In this document: in pieces, positions 8,362 through 17,937 of the stretch
Position numbering within the stretch: the first letter of the stretch is position 1
Layout: each line of letters starts with the position of its first letter
Source: Pseudomonadota bacterium
Lineage (GTDB): Bacteria; Myxococcota_A; Polyangia; Haliangiales; Haliangiaceae
Length of the DNA: 19,430 nucleotides
Assembly: GCA_023428295.1 (NCBI GenBank)
Contig: JAEYYV010000238.1
Coordinates: forward strand, 1-19,430
Direction: 5' to 3'
Position numbers and translations under genes: made by a program
The notes under the pieces: generated by a model
The model's input: only the letters and a program-made list of their open reading frames with translations
The model's database searches: none
Told to the model about the DNA's origin: nothing

Positions 8362-8436
8362 TGCGCCCAGCAGGACTCGAACCTGCGGCCGTCCGGGTAG
8401 AAGCCGGATGCTCTAATCCAACTGAGCTATGGGCGC
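8362..8436 (-). tRNA. tRNA-Arg (anticodon UCU)
   Basis: The minus strand from 8436 folds as a full cloverleaf of 75 bases. The acceptor GCGCCCA pairs with TGGGCGC. The D arm is GCTC/GAGC with an AGTTGGATTA loop. The anticodon stem TCCGG/CCGGA encloses the loop CTTCTAC, giving anticodon TCT. The T arm is GCAGG/CCTGC with loop TTCGAGT. The discriminator base is A (8362). CCA is not encoded; the next bases are CTC. The anticodon UCU reads AGA/AGG arginine codons, which are rare in these GC-rich genes. Confidence 0.95.
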
Positions 8437-8576
8437 CTGTTGGAGGAGGCACTCTGGCCTATGTCGGGCTCGGCCTCAAGGTGCGATGACGAAGCTCCCA
8501 GGCTCCCTTTGTTCTTCGTGTGCTGCGGCCGGATGGAGCCCGAGTCTCGCAGCGCCGTGTTAGGTTTCGCGAAATC

Positions 8577-9299
8577 ATGCGCGCTCGAATCGCGAACGTC
8601 GTGTTGGCTGCGGCGACCCTCGCCGCCTGTAGCAAGAGTGAAAACGCGGGAGCCGAAGAGGCACGCAAGGAAGCCGAGGCCGAGCAGAAGGCCAAGGAAG
8701 CCGCGGGCCAGGCGGCCGTGAAGATCAAGCCGCCCGTGCCCGGCCAGCAGACGGTCCCGTGCGAGACGCTGATCGATCTGCCGAAATTCCAGGAGGCGCT
8801 CGGCGAGGTCGAGCCCTTGGTGGTGAAGGACACGCGCAAGGGCGAGCCCGAAGCGGCGAGCTCGTGCGGCTTGGTGCGCGGCGGAAAGCGCCCGACCGAG
8901 GCCGAGCAGAAAGCGATCCTCAAGAAAGAGGGCCGCCTCGGCGTGATGCCCGGCGACGAGCTGTGCAACGTGACGGCGTACTGCTGGACCATCGAGGATC
9001 CCGAGCGCTTCAAGACCAAGTGCCAGCAGCGCAAGGATATGGACGACGAGTCGATGGGCACCTACGCGTGCAAGCAGGTGGTCGCCGTCGGCGCGGATGA
9101 CGTCTTCGTGTTCCGCTTCTTCGATGCGGACACCAAGTGCATCATCCAGGTGAAGGGCGGCCCGAGCGCCGTCGACAACGAGATGATCCGCAAGTGCGCC
9201 GTCACCGCGCGCGACACCATCACGCCCGAGCGAATCACTCCGGGCGCGAGCCCAGCCCCGAGCGAAGCGGGCAGCGCGGCCAGCGATTCGGCGAACTAG
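8577..9299 (+). CDS. Cys-rich lipoprotein of unknown function
   Basis: I do not recognise this 240-residue protein. The ATG at 8577 gives a short signal sequence ending in a lipobox (TLAAC, lipidated C18), so I prefer it to a frame opening at 8520, which would put 19 charged residues in front. After the lipid site comes a very charged helix (about 24-48, runs of EEARKEAEAEQKAKEAA) that could act as a spacer or coiled coil, then a globular part (about 52-212) with eight Cys (C62, C97, C130, C136, C149, C165, C188, C207), an even number that fits four disulfides in the periplasm or at the surface. The tail (about 219-240) is rich in Ala, Ser and Pro. The gene ends 14 bp before the next small secreted-protein gene, so they are probably one operon. 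Confidence 0.82.
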   Translation: MRARIANVVLAAATLAACSKSENAGAEEARKEAEAEQKAKEAAGQAAVKIKPPVPGQQTVPCETLIDLPKFQEALGEVEPLVVKDTRKGEPEAASSCGLVRGGKRPTEAEQKAILKKEGRLGVMPGDELCNVTAYCWTIEDPERFKTKCQQRKDMDDESMGTYACKQVVAVGADDVFVFRFFDADTKCIIQVKGGPSAVDNEMIRKCAVTARDTITPERITPGASPAPSEAGSAASDSAN

Positions 9300-9313
9300 G
9301 ATAGGATGGTGAC

Positions 9314-9667
9314 ATGCGTCGCTCATCGTTTGCTACGGGCCTGTTCGCGCTGTGTCTCGCGTCGTCAGGGATCGCGCGTGCGGAGACCACGGTCTCGACG
9401 GCGGTCAGCCAGCTGATGGTGCTCGAGCCGGGTGATGCCAGCTACAAGCTGTTCCACGGCGCCGTGTGGCTCGATCACGACAAGCAGACCACGAACTATC
9501 GATGGGGCGGGCTCCAGTGCAAGGGCCGCGAGCTGTCGGACACGAGCGTGCAGCTCCTGTTCGCCGCGTTCCGCTCCGAGTATCAGGTCGCGATCGAGTA
9601 CGTGTTCAGCGAGTACAAGGGCAAGCAGTACCGCTGCGTCACCGGCTTCACGATCTCCCGCGGCTAG
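9314..9667 (+). CDS. Small secreted protein of unknown function
   Basis: This 117-residue protein has a clear signal peptide (residues 1-23, hydrophobic FATGLFALCLASSG, cleavage near ARA/E). The mature part is about 94 residues with two Cys (C69 and C107) that could form one disulfide, and is rich in aromatic and beta-type segments (YKLFHGAVWLDH, YQVAIEYVFSEYKGKQYRC). No known family is evident to me. A purine-rich GGATAGGATGG stretch just before the ATG supports this start. It follows the Cys-rich lipoprotein gene by 14 bp, which suggests co-expression. Its stop codon overlaps that of the convergent metzincin-like gene in a CTAG. Confidence 0.75.
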   Translation: MRRSSFATGLFALCLASSGIARAETTVSTAVSQLMVLEPGDASYKLFHGAVWLDHDKQTTNYRWGGLQCKGRELSDTSVQLLFAAFRSEYQVAIEYVFSEYKGKQYRCVTGFTISRG

Positions 9668-11133
9668 CGACGGCGACGGCGCGTCACGAACACGAGGCTT
9701 AGCAGCGACAGCGCGGCGGCACCGATCGGTGCGCTCGAGCCCGACGTCACCGACGAGTTACAGATGCCGTCCTCGACGGGCTGCTTGGGGAAGCACACGC
9801 CCTTCGTCGAGCCATCCGAGATGCAATCGAAGCCCTGTTCGCAGCTGTCGGCCACGCCCGCGACGCACTCGCGCGTGCAGATCGACTTCTCCGCCGTGCC
9901 CGTGCAGAGGCCGCTCAAGCAGTACTGCGGGAAGCTGCACTCGTCACCGAGCTCGCCGGTCGGTGCATCCCAGAAGCACTTGCCCGCTTCGCACTTCTGA
10001 CCGTCGAGGCAGGTATCCGCGCTCGTGCACGGCGCGCCTTTGGTCACCGTGATCGGCGTGGTCGAGGTGCTGATGTCGATGTCGTCCTTCGCTTTGAGGA
10101 CGATCTCGATCACGCCGTCGGGAACGTTGGCCGGAAACGTGAGGCCGTAGTCGGTGGTCGGCTGACCATCGCGGCCCCATTGGGCACCTTGCGCGCTGGC
10201 CCACTTGTAGCCGTTGAGCCAGAGCTCGACCTCCTTGATGCCGCGCTGCGCGCCCGCGGTAGCGATGACCGTGTAGCCATTGCTGACGGTGGTGACGCCG
10301 GCCGCCGGCTGCTTCACTTCGATCGTCGGCGGCGCCGTGGTGGGCGTGCCCGGACCGAACACGTTCAAGAGCGAGAGGTGTGCGTTCTGCGTGGCGCCGC
10401 ACGCGCACGGCATCGGCGAGTACTCGCCGCACGTCGCTTGATCGTTGCGGAAGAACTTCTGGCCGCCGCAGTCACCGCGATACGTCATCGGATCGATGCA
10501 CGCCGAGCGATTGCCGAACGCGTACGAGTGATCGAGGCCGTACGTGTGCGCGGTCTCCTGCGCGACGATCGCGCAGATCTCCCAGATGCGGCGATCGCCC
10601 GTGCCGCCGACCATGTTGGCGAACGTGTACGTGATGCGGTTGTCGACGGGCGTGCAGCCAACGCCTGGCGAGATGCCGAGGATGCCGTTGGACAGGCCCA
10701 CGTTGCGCGAGAGACCCGCGACGATGTCCATGTGATAGGTCGGCGCCGTTGGCTTGACGTCGGTCACCTCCACGTCGAACGGCGAGTAGACCTCCTGCAC
10801 GCACTTGAGGACCTTGGCCCAGTCCGCGTCCGCCGCCGCACCGATCTCGCCCGCTTCGTTCTCGAACTCGGCGATGAAGTACTCGGAGGCCGTGCCGCTC
10901 GGGATGCTCGACGTGTACGCGCGCGCGTCGTCGGTCCCCTTGCGCATCGTGCAGCCGCCCTTGCAGCGCTCGAGGTAGATGATCTTCGAGACGACACCAG
11001 CGTGCTCGACGGGAGATGCCTCCGGCGCGGGCTGGACGACCAGCCTGCCCTGCTCGCGCAAGATACGATGCGGGAGCTCCGCGTATGCCGTCGACGCGAC
11101 GAGAAGCGACACCCCGACGAGCGCGGCGCGCAT
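9664..11133 (-). CDS. Metzincin-like surface protein A with MYXO-CTERM-type tail (first zinc His replaced by Gln)
   Basis: The 489-residue protein has a signal peptide (1-18, cleavage near AYA/E). Its N-terminal domain (about 45-260) ends in a metzincin-like site QETAHTYGLDH (192-202) followed by the Met-turn DPMTY (214-218). The canonical motif is HExxHxxGxxH; here the first His is Q192, while E193, H196 and H202 are kept. A beta-rich Ig-like segment (about 268-365, VELWLNGYKWASAQG) is followed by a Cys-rich region (about 366-450, CTSADTCLDGQKCEAGKC). The C-terminus has a Cys (C458), a hydrophobic helix (about 469-484) and five Arg, as in MYXO-CTERM sorting signals that anchor proteins at the myxobacterial surface. 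The family resembles tandem myxobacterial secreted metalloprotease-type proteins; that naming is from memory. It begins immediately after the stop of its paralogue upstream (TAG then ATG). Confidence 0.83.
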   Translation of the reverse strand: MRAALVGVSLLVASTAYAELPHRILREQGRLVVQPAPEASPVEHAGVVSKIIYLERCKGGCTMRKGTDDARAYTSSIPSGTASEYFIAEFENEAGEIGAAADADWAKVLKCVQEVYSPFDVEVTDVKPTAPTYHMDIVAGLSRNVGLSNGILGISPGVGCTPVDNRITYTFANMVGGTGDRRIWEICAIVAQETAHTYGLDHSYAFGNRSACIDPMTYRGDCGGQKFFRNDQATCGEYSPMPCACGATQNAHLSLLNVFGPGTPTTAPPTIEVKQPAAGVTTVSNGYTVIATAGAQRGIKEVELWLNGYKWASAQGAQWGRDGQPTTDYGLTFPANVPDGVIEIVLKAKDDIDISTSTTPITVTKGAPCTSADTCLDGQKCEAGKCFWDAPTGELGDECSFPQYCLSGLCTGTAEKSICTRECVAGVADSCEQGFDCISDGSTKGVCFPKQPVEDGICNSSVTSGSSAPIGAAALSLLSLVFVTRRRRR

Positions 11134-12675
11134 CTAGCGGCGCCCCCGGCGAACGACGACGAAGCCGAACAGACCGAGGCCGAGGAAGATCTGGATCCAG
11201 GGCATCGACGACGTGGTGCCGCCGACGCTGCAGCAGCCGCCGCTCTCCTCGACGGGGAAGCAGATGCCGCGACCTGGAGCGCTCTCGACACACGTGAGGT
11301 CGAGGCCCGCGGGGCAGCTATCGGACACGCCCGGGATGCAGTCCTGCGTGCAGATCTGCTTGTCCGCGGTGCCGTTGCACTGGCCCGAGACGCAGAACTG
11401 CGGGTACGTGCAGTCATCGCCGATCTGACCGACGGGCTCGGACCACAAGCAGCGGCCTTCGCCGTCACACGTCTGGCCCGCGGCGCAGCTCGCGTCGCTC
11501 GTGCACGGCGCGCCCTTGGTCACGCGGACCGGCGCCGAGTCGGTGTAGTTGCCGAGGTCGTCGTATGCGCGGAGCACGACATCGATCACCGAGCTCGGCA
11601 CGTCCGCCGGAACCTGGACCGAGTACGCCGACGGGTTCGGCTGACCGTTCGCACCGAACAGCGCGCCCTTGGCCGGCGTGCCCCACTTGAAGCCGTTCAA
11701 CAACAGCTCGACCTTCGCGACGCCGCGCTTGCTGCCCGCGTTTCCGGCGACGATCGCGCCGAGCGTGCCACCCGATTGCGGCGTGGTGACCGTGATGGTC
11801 GGGTTCGGGATGATCGACGTGCCCGCACCGAACACGTTCTGGATCTTCAGGTGGCTGTTCTGGTTCGCACCGCAGCGGCATGGACGCACTTCGTTCTCGC
11901 CGCAGTTGGCGACCTCGTTGCGGAAGAAGCGCTGGCCACCGCAATCGGTGCGGTAGGTCATCGGGTCGTTACACGCCGAGCGACCGTCCTGATACGAGAA
12001 CTCGTGGTCGAGACCGAACGCGTGCGCGCTCTCCTGCGCCGCGGTCCAGCACAGGTTGTAGACGCGCTGCGGATCGAGCCGGCTGTGCGCGTTGGCGAAC
12101 GAGAACGAGATCACGTTGTCGATCGCGCTGCAATCGCCCGACAGCGGCGCGATGCCGAGGATGTCGTTTCCGAGGCCGACCTCGGGAGGCGTGCCCGCGA
12201 CGAGCGCGAGGTGATACGAGACTCCCGGCGCCGGCTTCACGTCGGTGACCGTCACCTGGTACGGCGAGTACACCTCTTTGACGCACTGGACGACGGCGTT
12301 CCATTCCTCGTCGGCCGCCGCGCCGTCCATGTTGTCCTTGTTGACGAACTCGGAGACGCGGCACCCTTGGCCCGTCGGATCGCCACACAGTCCGCCCTGC
12401 GACGGAATCGTCGACGTGCTGGTGCGGGCATCGTTCATGGTGCCCTTCTTGATCATGCAGCCGCCGACGCAGCGCTCGAGGTAGAGCGTCTGCGAGATGG
12501 TGGCGTGCGGCGTCGCGAACGCTTCTTTCGGCGTCACCACATAGCCACGTCCGTTGGCCATCACGGTCTCGGGATCGGAGCTGATCGGGGGCGACGAGGT
12601 CGGCTCGGCGGACGCCGTGGACGCCAGCAAGCTAGCGATTCCAAACGCGACCGCGCGTACAGAGAGACGGATCAT
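11134..12675 (-). CDS. Metzincin-like surface protein B, paralogue of A, with MYXO-CTERM-type tail
   Basis: Started at the ATG at 12675, the product is 513 residues with a signal peptide (1-23, cleavage near ASA/E); a GTG further out at 12726 would only bury that signal. It is collinear with protein A along its whole length: YLERCVGGCMIKKGT, CVKEVYSPYQVTVTDVKP, QESAHAFGLDH (214-224), Met-turn DPMTY (237-241), CGGQRFFRNEVANCGE, KVELLLNGFKWG, then the Cys-rich region and a C-terminal GGCC, hydrophobic helix (about 491-508) and RRGRR. The same first zinc-ligand position is Gln (Q214). Relative to A it has an insertion with two extra Cys (about 92-106, GGLCGDP...GC). The gene abuts A with no spacer, so translation is probably coupled. 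It lies 114 bp downstream of the kinase gene on the same strand; whether that gap holds a promoter is unclear. Confidence 0.83.
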   Translation of the reverse strand: MIRLSVRAVAFGIASLLASTASAEPTSSPPISSDPETVMANGRGYVVTPKEAFATPHATISQTLYLERCVGGCMIKKGTMNDARTSTSTIPSQGGLCGDPTGQGCRVSEFVNKDNMDGAAADEEWNAVVQCVKEVYSPYQVTVTDVKPAPGVSYHLALVAGTPPEVGLGNDILGIAPLSGDCSAIDNVISFSFANAHSRLDPQRVYNLCWTAAQESAHAFGLDHEFSYQDGRSACNDPMTYRTDCGGQRFFRNEVANCGENEVRPCRCGANQNSHLKIQNVFGAGTSIIPNPTITVTTPQSGGTLGAIVAGNAGSKRGVAKVELLLNGFKWGTPAKGALFGANGQPNPSAYSVQVPADVPSSVIDVVLRAYDDLGNYTDSAPVRVTKGAPCTSDASCAAGQTCDGEGRCLWSEPVGQIGDDCTYPQFCVSGQCNGTADKQICTQDCIPGVSDSCPAGLDLTCVESAPGRGICFPVEESGGCCSVGGTTSSMPWIQIFLGLGLFGFVVVRRGRR

Positions 12676-12789
12676 AAGGGTCGCGAATACTACAGGTGGG
12701 ACAATTGCGTCAGCAGGATTCGTCACGCCAGTCCCGGCCCTGTCCTGACTTCTGTTGTCGGGGTGCTGCGCGACGTCGATCGGTGCCCG

Positions 12790-14589
12790 CTACATGTCGA
12801 TCTTCTGGGGCGGTGACCGGTGCGACACGACCTTGATCGACCGGTTGAGCATCAGCGGCGTCCACTCGATCAGCACCTCGAGTGAGAGGATCTCGGGGCC
12901 TCGCGGGTAGGTCTGGCGGCTCATCGCGTCATTGATGCACTGCTTGAGCGCGATCGACGTCTCGCCCATCGTGGCCACCCCGGAGGCGATCCCGTCCGGC
13001 AGGATCTCCATTTTGATGAGCAGCCGCGCCTCGCTGTGCGGGTTCCCGTTCTCGTCGGAGCGTTCGCCCCACTCCATGAAGCAGCCGTCGAGGTTCACGT
13101 CGGCGACCGCGCTGTTCACGACCGACGCCTGATTCTGCGCGCGACGCGGCGACGGGTTCTTCAGCTGCTCGATGTTCGCGACGAGCTGCTGGATCTGTTT
13201 GTCCTTCTGCGCCATCTGCAGCGTCGTCTCTTCCAGCTTCTGCTTGAGCGAGGCGAGGTCGTTGGCGGTCGGCAGCTCGTTCAGGATCTTCTCGCGCTCG
13301 CGCGTCAATCGCCGGATCTCTTCCTTCAAGCGATTGATCTCCTCGACGAGCGCCTTGGTCGTGTCGGCGCGTGCACCCTCGTCGATCGACGACACCGGAT
13401 CGCGCTGCGACCCGACGACGGCCGCCGTGCCCACCCCCGCGAGCGCGATCGACGCGACCGCCGCAAATACATAGCGCTTCACCGACACCGGCGGCGGCGG
13501 GACGAGCTCGGACATGAGCAGCGCCATCGTCGGCCAGCGCTTCACGCGATCGCGCTCGAGCCCGCGCAGCACCGCACGCGCGATCGACGCCGGGATCTTC
13601 GTTCCGTCGGGTGGCGGCAGCGCTTTGTCGCCTTTCTCGTGCATCGACACGCTGGTCGCGCCGGGCAGCGGATGCTGGCCGTACAGCGCTTCATACAGCG
13701 CGACGCAGAAGCTGAACTGATCCGCGCGCGCGTCGATGTCCGGCCCGGTGAGCTGCTCCGGGGGCATGTAGCGCGGCGTTCCGAGCACCGTTCCCGTCGC
13801 TGTCAGCGACGAGGACAGCGTGCTCGCGAGGACCGGCGTGGGGCCCCGTCCCGACTCGGGATCCACCATCATCGACCGCGCGAGACCGAAGTCCGTCACG
13901 CGCACGCGACCGTCGCCACCGACGAGGACGTTGTCGGGTTTGAAGTCGCGATGGAGCAGGCCCGTGCCGTGCGCGGCGACGAGGCCTTTGCCCGCTTGCA
14001 GGAACACGTCGACGATCTCGCGCCACGTGCGCGGATACTTCTTGAGCCACGTCGTCAGCGTGTCGCCCTCGACGAACTCCATCGCGATGTAGAGATCGTC
14101 GTCCTCGGTGCCGACGTCGTAGACCGCGACGACGTTCGGATGCGAGAGCTGCGCGATCGCCTGCGCTTCTCGACGCAGACGCTTCTGCGCGTCTTTGGTG
14201 GGGATCTGGAGACCCGCGCGGAGGAGCTTCAGCGCCACCTTGCGATCGAGCTGCGGATCGTACGCGCTGAACACGACCCCCATGCCGCCGGTGCCCAGCG
14301 TCGACAGCACGAGGTACCGACCGACCTTGTCACCGACGGTGTAGTTCTTCGTTGGCAGGTGCGTGACCTGCGAGGGCGACAGCTTCTCGTGGGGGACGGT
14401 CTCGACGTTGGAGTCGGCCGCGGCATCGGCGGCCATCGCCGCCACGAGGGCCCGGCAGTCCCGACACCCCGCCAGATGGCCCTCTATTTTGGTCAGGGCG
14501 GACGCTGCGAGAGTGCCCGAGACGAACTCGCTAACGTCGTTATCGTCGAGACATTCCACAGGAAGCGCTAAGGGTAGCAAACCGGCCAC
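12790..14589 (-). CDS. Membrane Ser/Thr protein kinase with N-terminal zinc finger and AgmX-like C-terminal domain
   Basis: The 599-residue product has five parts. Residues 13-50 fit an anti-sigma-type zinc finger (C13, H38, C42, C45). Residues about 92-365 are a complete Hanks-type kinase: glycine loop GTGGMG, K121 in VALKLL, E141, HRDFKPDN (D215, N220), DFG (D233) and a PPEQ segment. A transmembrane helix spans about 373-393. An extracytoplasmic coiled coil follows (about 411-477). The C-terminal domain (about 485-590) has two Cys (C503, C551) and the pattern of AgmX/PglI-type domains. The protein probably senses an external or envelope signal and phosphorylates cytoplasmic targets. The start is uncertain: the frame opens with GTG at 14589 without a clear ribosome-binding site; GTG at 14559, just before the zinc finger, is an alternative. 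It is divergent from the EF-G gene across 72 bp. Confidence 0.9.
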   Translation of the reverse strand: MAGLLPLALPVECLDDNDVSEFVSGTLAASALTKIEGHLAGCRDCRALVAAMAADAAADSNVETVPHEKLSPSQVTHLPTKNYTVGDKVGRYLVLSTLGTGGMGVVFSAYDPQLDRKVALKLLRAGLQIPTKDAQKRLRREAQAIAQLSHPNVVAVYDVGTEDDDLYIAMEFVEGDTLTTWLKKYPRTWREIVDVFLQAGKGLVAAHGTGLLHRDFKPDNVLVGGDGRVRVTDFGLARSMMVDPESGRGPTPVLASTLSSSLTATGTVLGTPRYMPPEQLTGPDIDARADQFSFCVALYEALYGQHPLPGATSVSMHEKGDKALPPPDGTKIPASIARAVLRGLERDRVKRWPTMALLMSELVPPPPVSVKRYVFAAVASIALAGVGTAAVVGSQRDPVSSIDEGARADTTKALVEEINRLKEEIRRLTREREKILNELPTANDLASLKQKLEETTLQMAQKDKQIQQLVANIEQLKNPSPRRAQNQASVVNSAVADVNLDGCFMEWGERSDENGNPHSEARLLIKMEILPDGIASGVATMGETSIALKQCINDAMSRQTYPRGPEILSLEVLIEWTPLMLNRSIKVVSHRSPPQKIDM

Positions 14590-14661
14590 GAAGACTGGGA
14601 CACACCTGACGAGTCACCACTTGCATTGAAACGATAGACAAGGTAGCAATCCCGCGCCCTT
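14590..14661. promoter_or_regulatory. Divergent intergenic region between the kinase and EF-G genes, with a weak EF-G promoter candidate
   Basis: These 72 bases must hold the start signals of both divergent genes. For the plus strand, TTGCAT (14621-14626) and TAGCAA (14644-14649) are 17 bp apart and are weak matches to -35 and -10 boxes. If used, transcription would start only about six bases before the EF-G ATG, so the mRNA would be nearly leaderless; this fits the lack of a ribosome-binding site close to that ATG. The box matches are poor and this is only a candidate. I found no convincing promoter for the kinase side. Confidence 0.3.
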
Positions 14662-16842
<2,181 letters not shown>

Positions 16843-16862
16843 CCACGGCGCTCGTTGCCAAC

Positions 16863-16899
16863 CGGCCCGCACGCTCGCGCGTCGCGGGCCGTTTTCGTT
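16863..16899 (+). terminator. Rho-independent terminator of the EF-G gene
   Basis: CGGCCCGC (16863-16870) pairs perfectly with GCGGGCCG (16884-16891). Inside, ACGC (16871-16874) can pair with GCGT (16879-16882) around a TCGC loop, with C16883 bulged, for up to 12 base pairs. The stem is followed at once by TTTTCGTTT (16892-16900). It begins 20 bp after the EF-G stop. The minus-strand side lacks a T-tract, so it works in one direction and would not stop transcripts from the convergent operon. Confidence 0.88.
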
Positions 16900-16941
16900 T
16901 CGGCGGCCTCGCGAGCTTCTGATTCCGTAGAGGCGAGAGCC

Positions 16942-17937
16942 CTAGATCGCGCGCAGCGCGGCGAGGATCGACGCGGGATTCGGGAGGCGCTTGCACGCGT
17001 CGACGAGATCCGTGACGCGGCCCGGCTGCGCACGCGCGAGCCGCTCTGCGTTCTCGGCGAGCCACGCGGGATCGCCCTCGGCGAGCGCGAACAGCACGGC
17101 GCGGCTCGAGCGTGTGGGATCGCCGGCGACGGTGCGCGCGACATCGCGCAGCGCAGCGTCCGTCTCGAGCGCGCGACCCGCGAGTCGCCACAGCGCGTGC
17201 TCGAGCGTCGAGTCGCCTTTGACCTCGGCGGTCGGATTCACAACGCCCACGAATGCGTTCGCGTGCTCCGTGAGCAGCGCGACCATCGGCATCTCGTCGC
17301 GGCGCGACGGCACGTGCTGGAAGAACTGAAGCGCGCGCACGCGCACCGCGAGATCGCTCGAGGTCAGATGCGTCGCCACCGCGCGCACGAGCGCGTCGGC
17401 GTGCGGTGTCTTCGCGAGCCGGACGTAGAGGCGCGCGAGCCAATACGCGCGCGAACGATCGGCCGCCGCGGCGCCGCTCGGCAGCTCACCGGACAGCGCG
17501 CGCAGGGCGATCGAAGCGAGGTTGTCCGCGGTGATCTCCCAGCCGTCGAACGCGTGCGGCAGAATGGTGATCGGATGCCCCGCGCAGCTCCACTGCGTCG
17601 CGGCTTGCGTCGCGCTCGACGGATCTTCCTCGACGAGCGGATGCTGCGTCGACTCGAGGTGCACGAGGCACGCGCACGTGTAGAGCCGCGTCGTCTGGCT
17701 CGGCTTTGTCAGCGACGAGCTCGCGAGATCGGCGGTCTCGTACAGCGCGCGCGCATCGACATTGGGGTTTGGCTGCGCGAGCGTCAGCTCCGGCGCACTG
17801 CGTACGGGCTTCATGCAGAAGCCGCAGCGCAGGTTCGTGCAGCCGCGGATCGGCGCGAGCTCGCCATCGTGATCGTGGTCGTCGTCAGGCAGCGGTCGTC
17901 GATCCACGACCCACCCGCCGTTGGCACAGAAGTTCAT
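16942..17937 (-). CDS. Cys-rich N-terminus / alpha-helical (HEAT-like) protein of unknown function
   Basis: I do not recognise this 331-residue protein. It has no signal peptide or membrane helix and is probably cytoplasmic. The N-terminal third has seven Cys (C4, C33, C38, C41, C88, C90, C118), including CTNLRCGFC, plus a DDDHDHD stretch (18-24); this looks like a metal-binding segment. From about 135 to the end it is nearly all amphipathic helix with paired-helix spacing (DLAVRVRALQFFQHV, TLEHALWRLAGRALETDAAL, RAVLFALAEGDPAWLAENAE), as in HEAT or similar alpha-solenoids; the repeat assignment is an impression. Its ATG overlaps the stop of the upstream gene as ATGA (17934-17937), so the two are translationally coupled and probably act together. 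It ends 43 bp from the EF-G terminator, on the opposite strand. Confidence 0.78.
   Translation of the reverse strand: MNFCANGGWVVDRRPLPDDDHDHDGELAPIRGCTNLRCGFCMKPVRSAPELTLAQPNPNVDARALYETADLASSSLTKPSQTTRLYTCACLVHLESTQHPLVEEDPSSATQAATQWSCAGHPITILPHAFDGWEITADNLASIALRALSGELPSGAAAADRSRAYWLARLYVRLAKTPHADALVRAVATHLTSSDLAVRVRALQFFQHVPSRRDEMPMVALLTEHANAFVGVVNPTAEVKGDSTLEHALWRLAGRALETDAALRDVARTVAGDPTRSSRAVLFALAEGDPAWLAENAERLARAQPGRVTDLVDACKRLPNPASILAALRAI

Noticed and set aside
12676..12726. Longer start (GTG at 12726) for metzincin-like protein B, and a TAGTAT box at 12687-12692 as a -10.
   Set aside because: The longer start hides a textbook signal peptide beginning at 12675. The -10 candidate has no acceptable -35 at normal spacing.
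10180..12816. An 878-codon plus-strand frame opposite the two metzincin-like genes.
   Set aside because: The two minus-strand genes have signal peptides, conserved motifs and are paralogous to each other; the antisense frame has low-complexity shadow composition.
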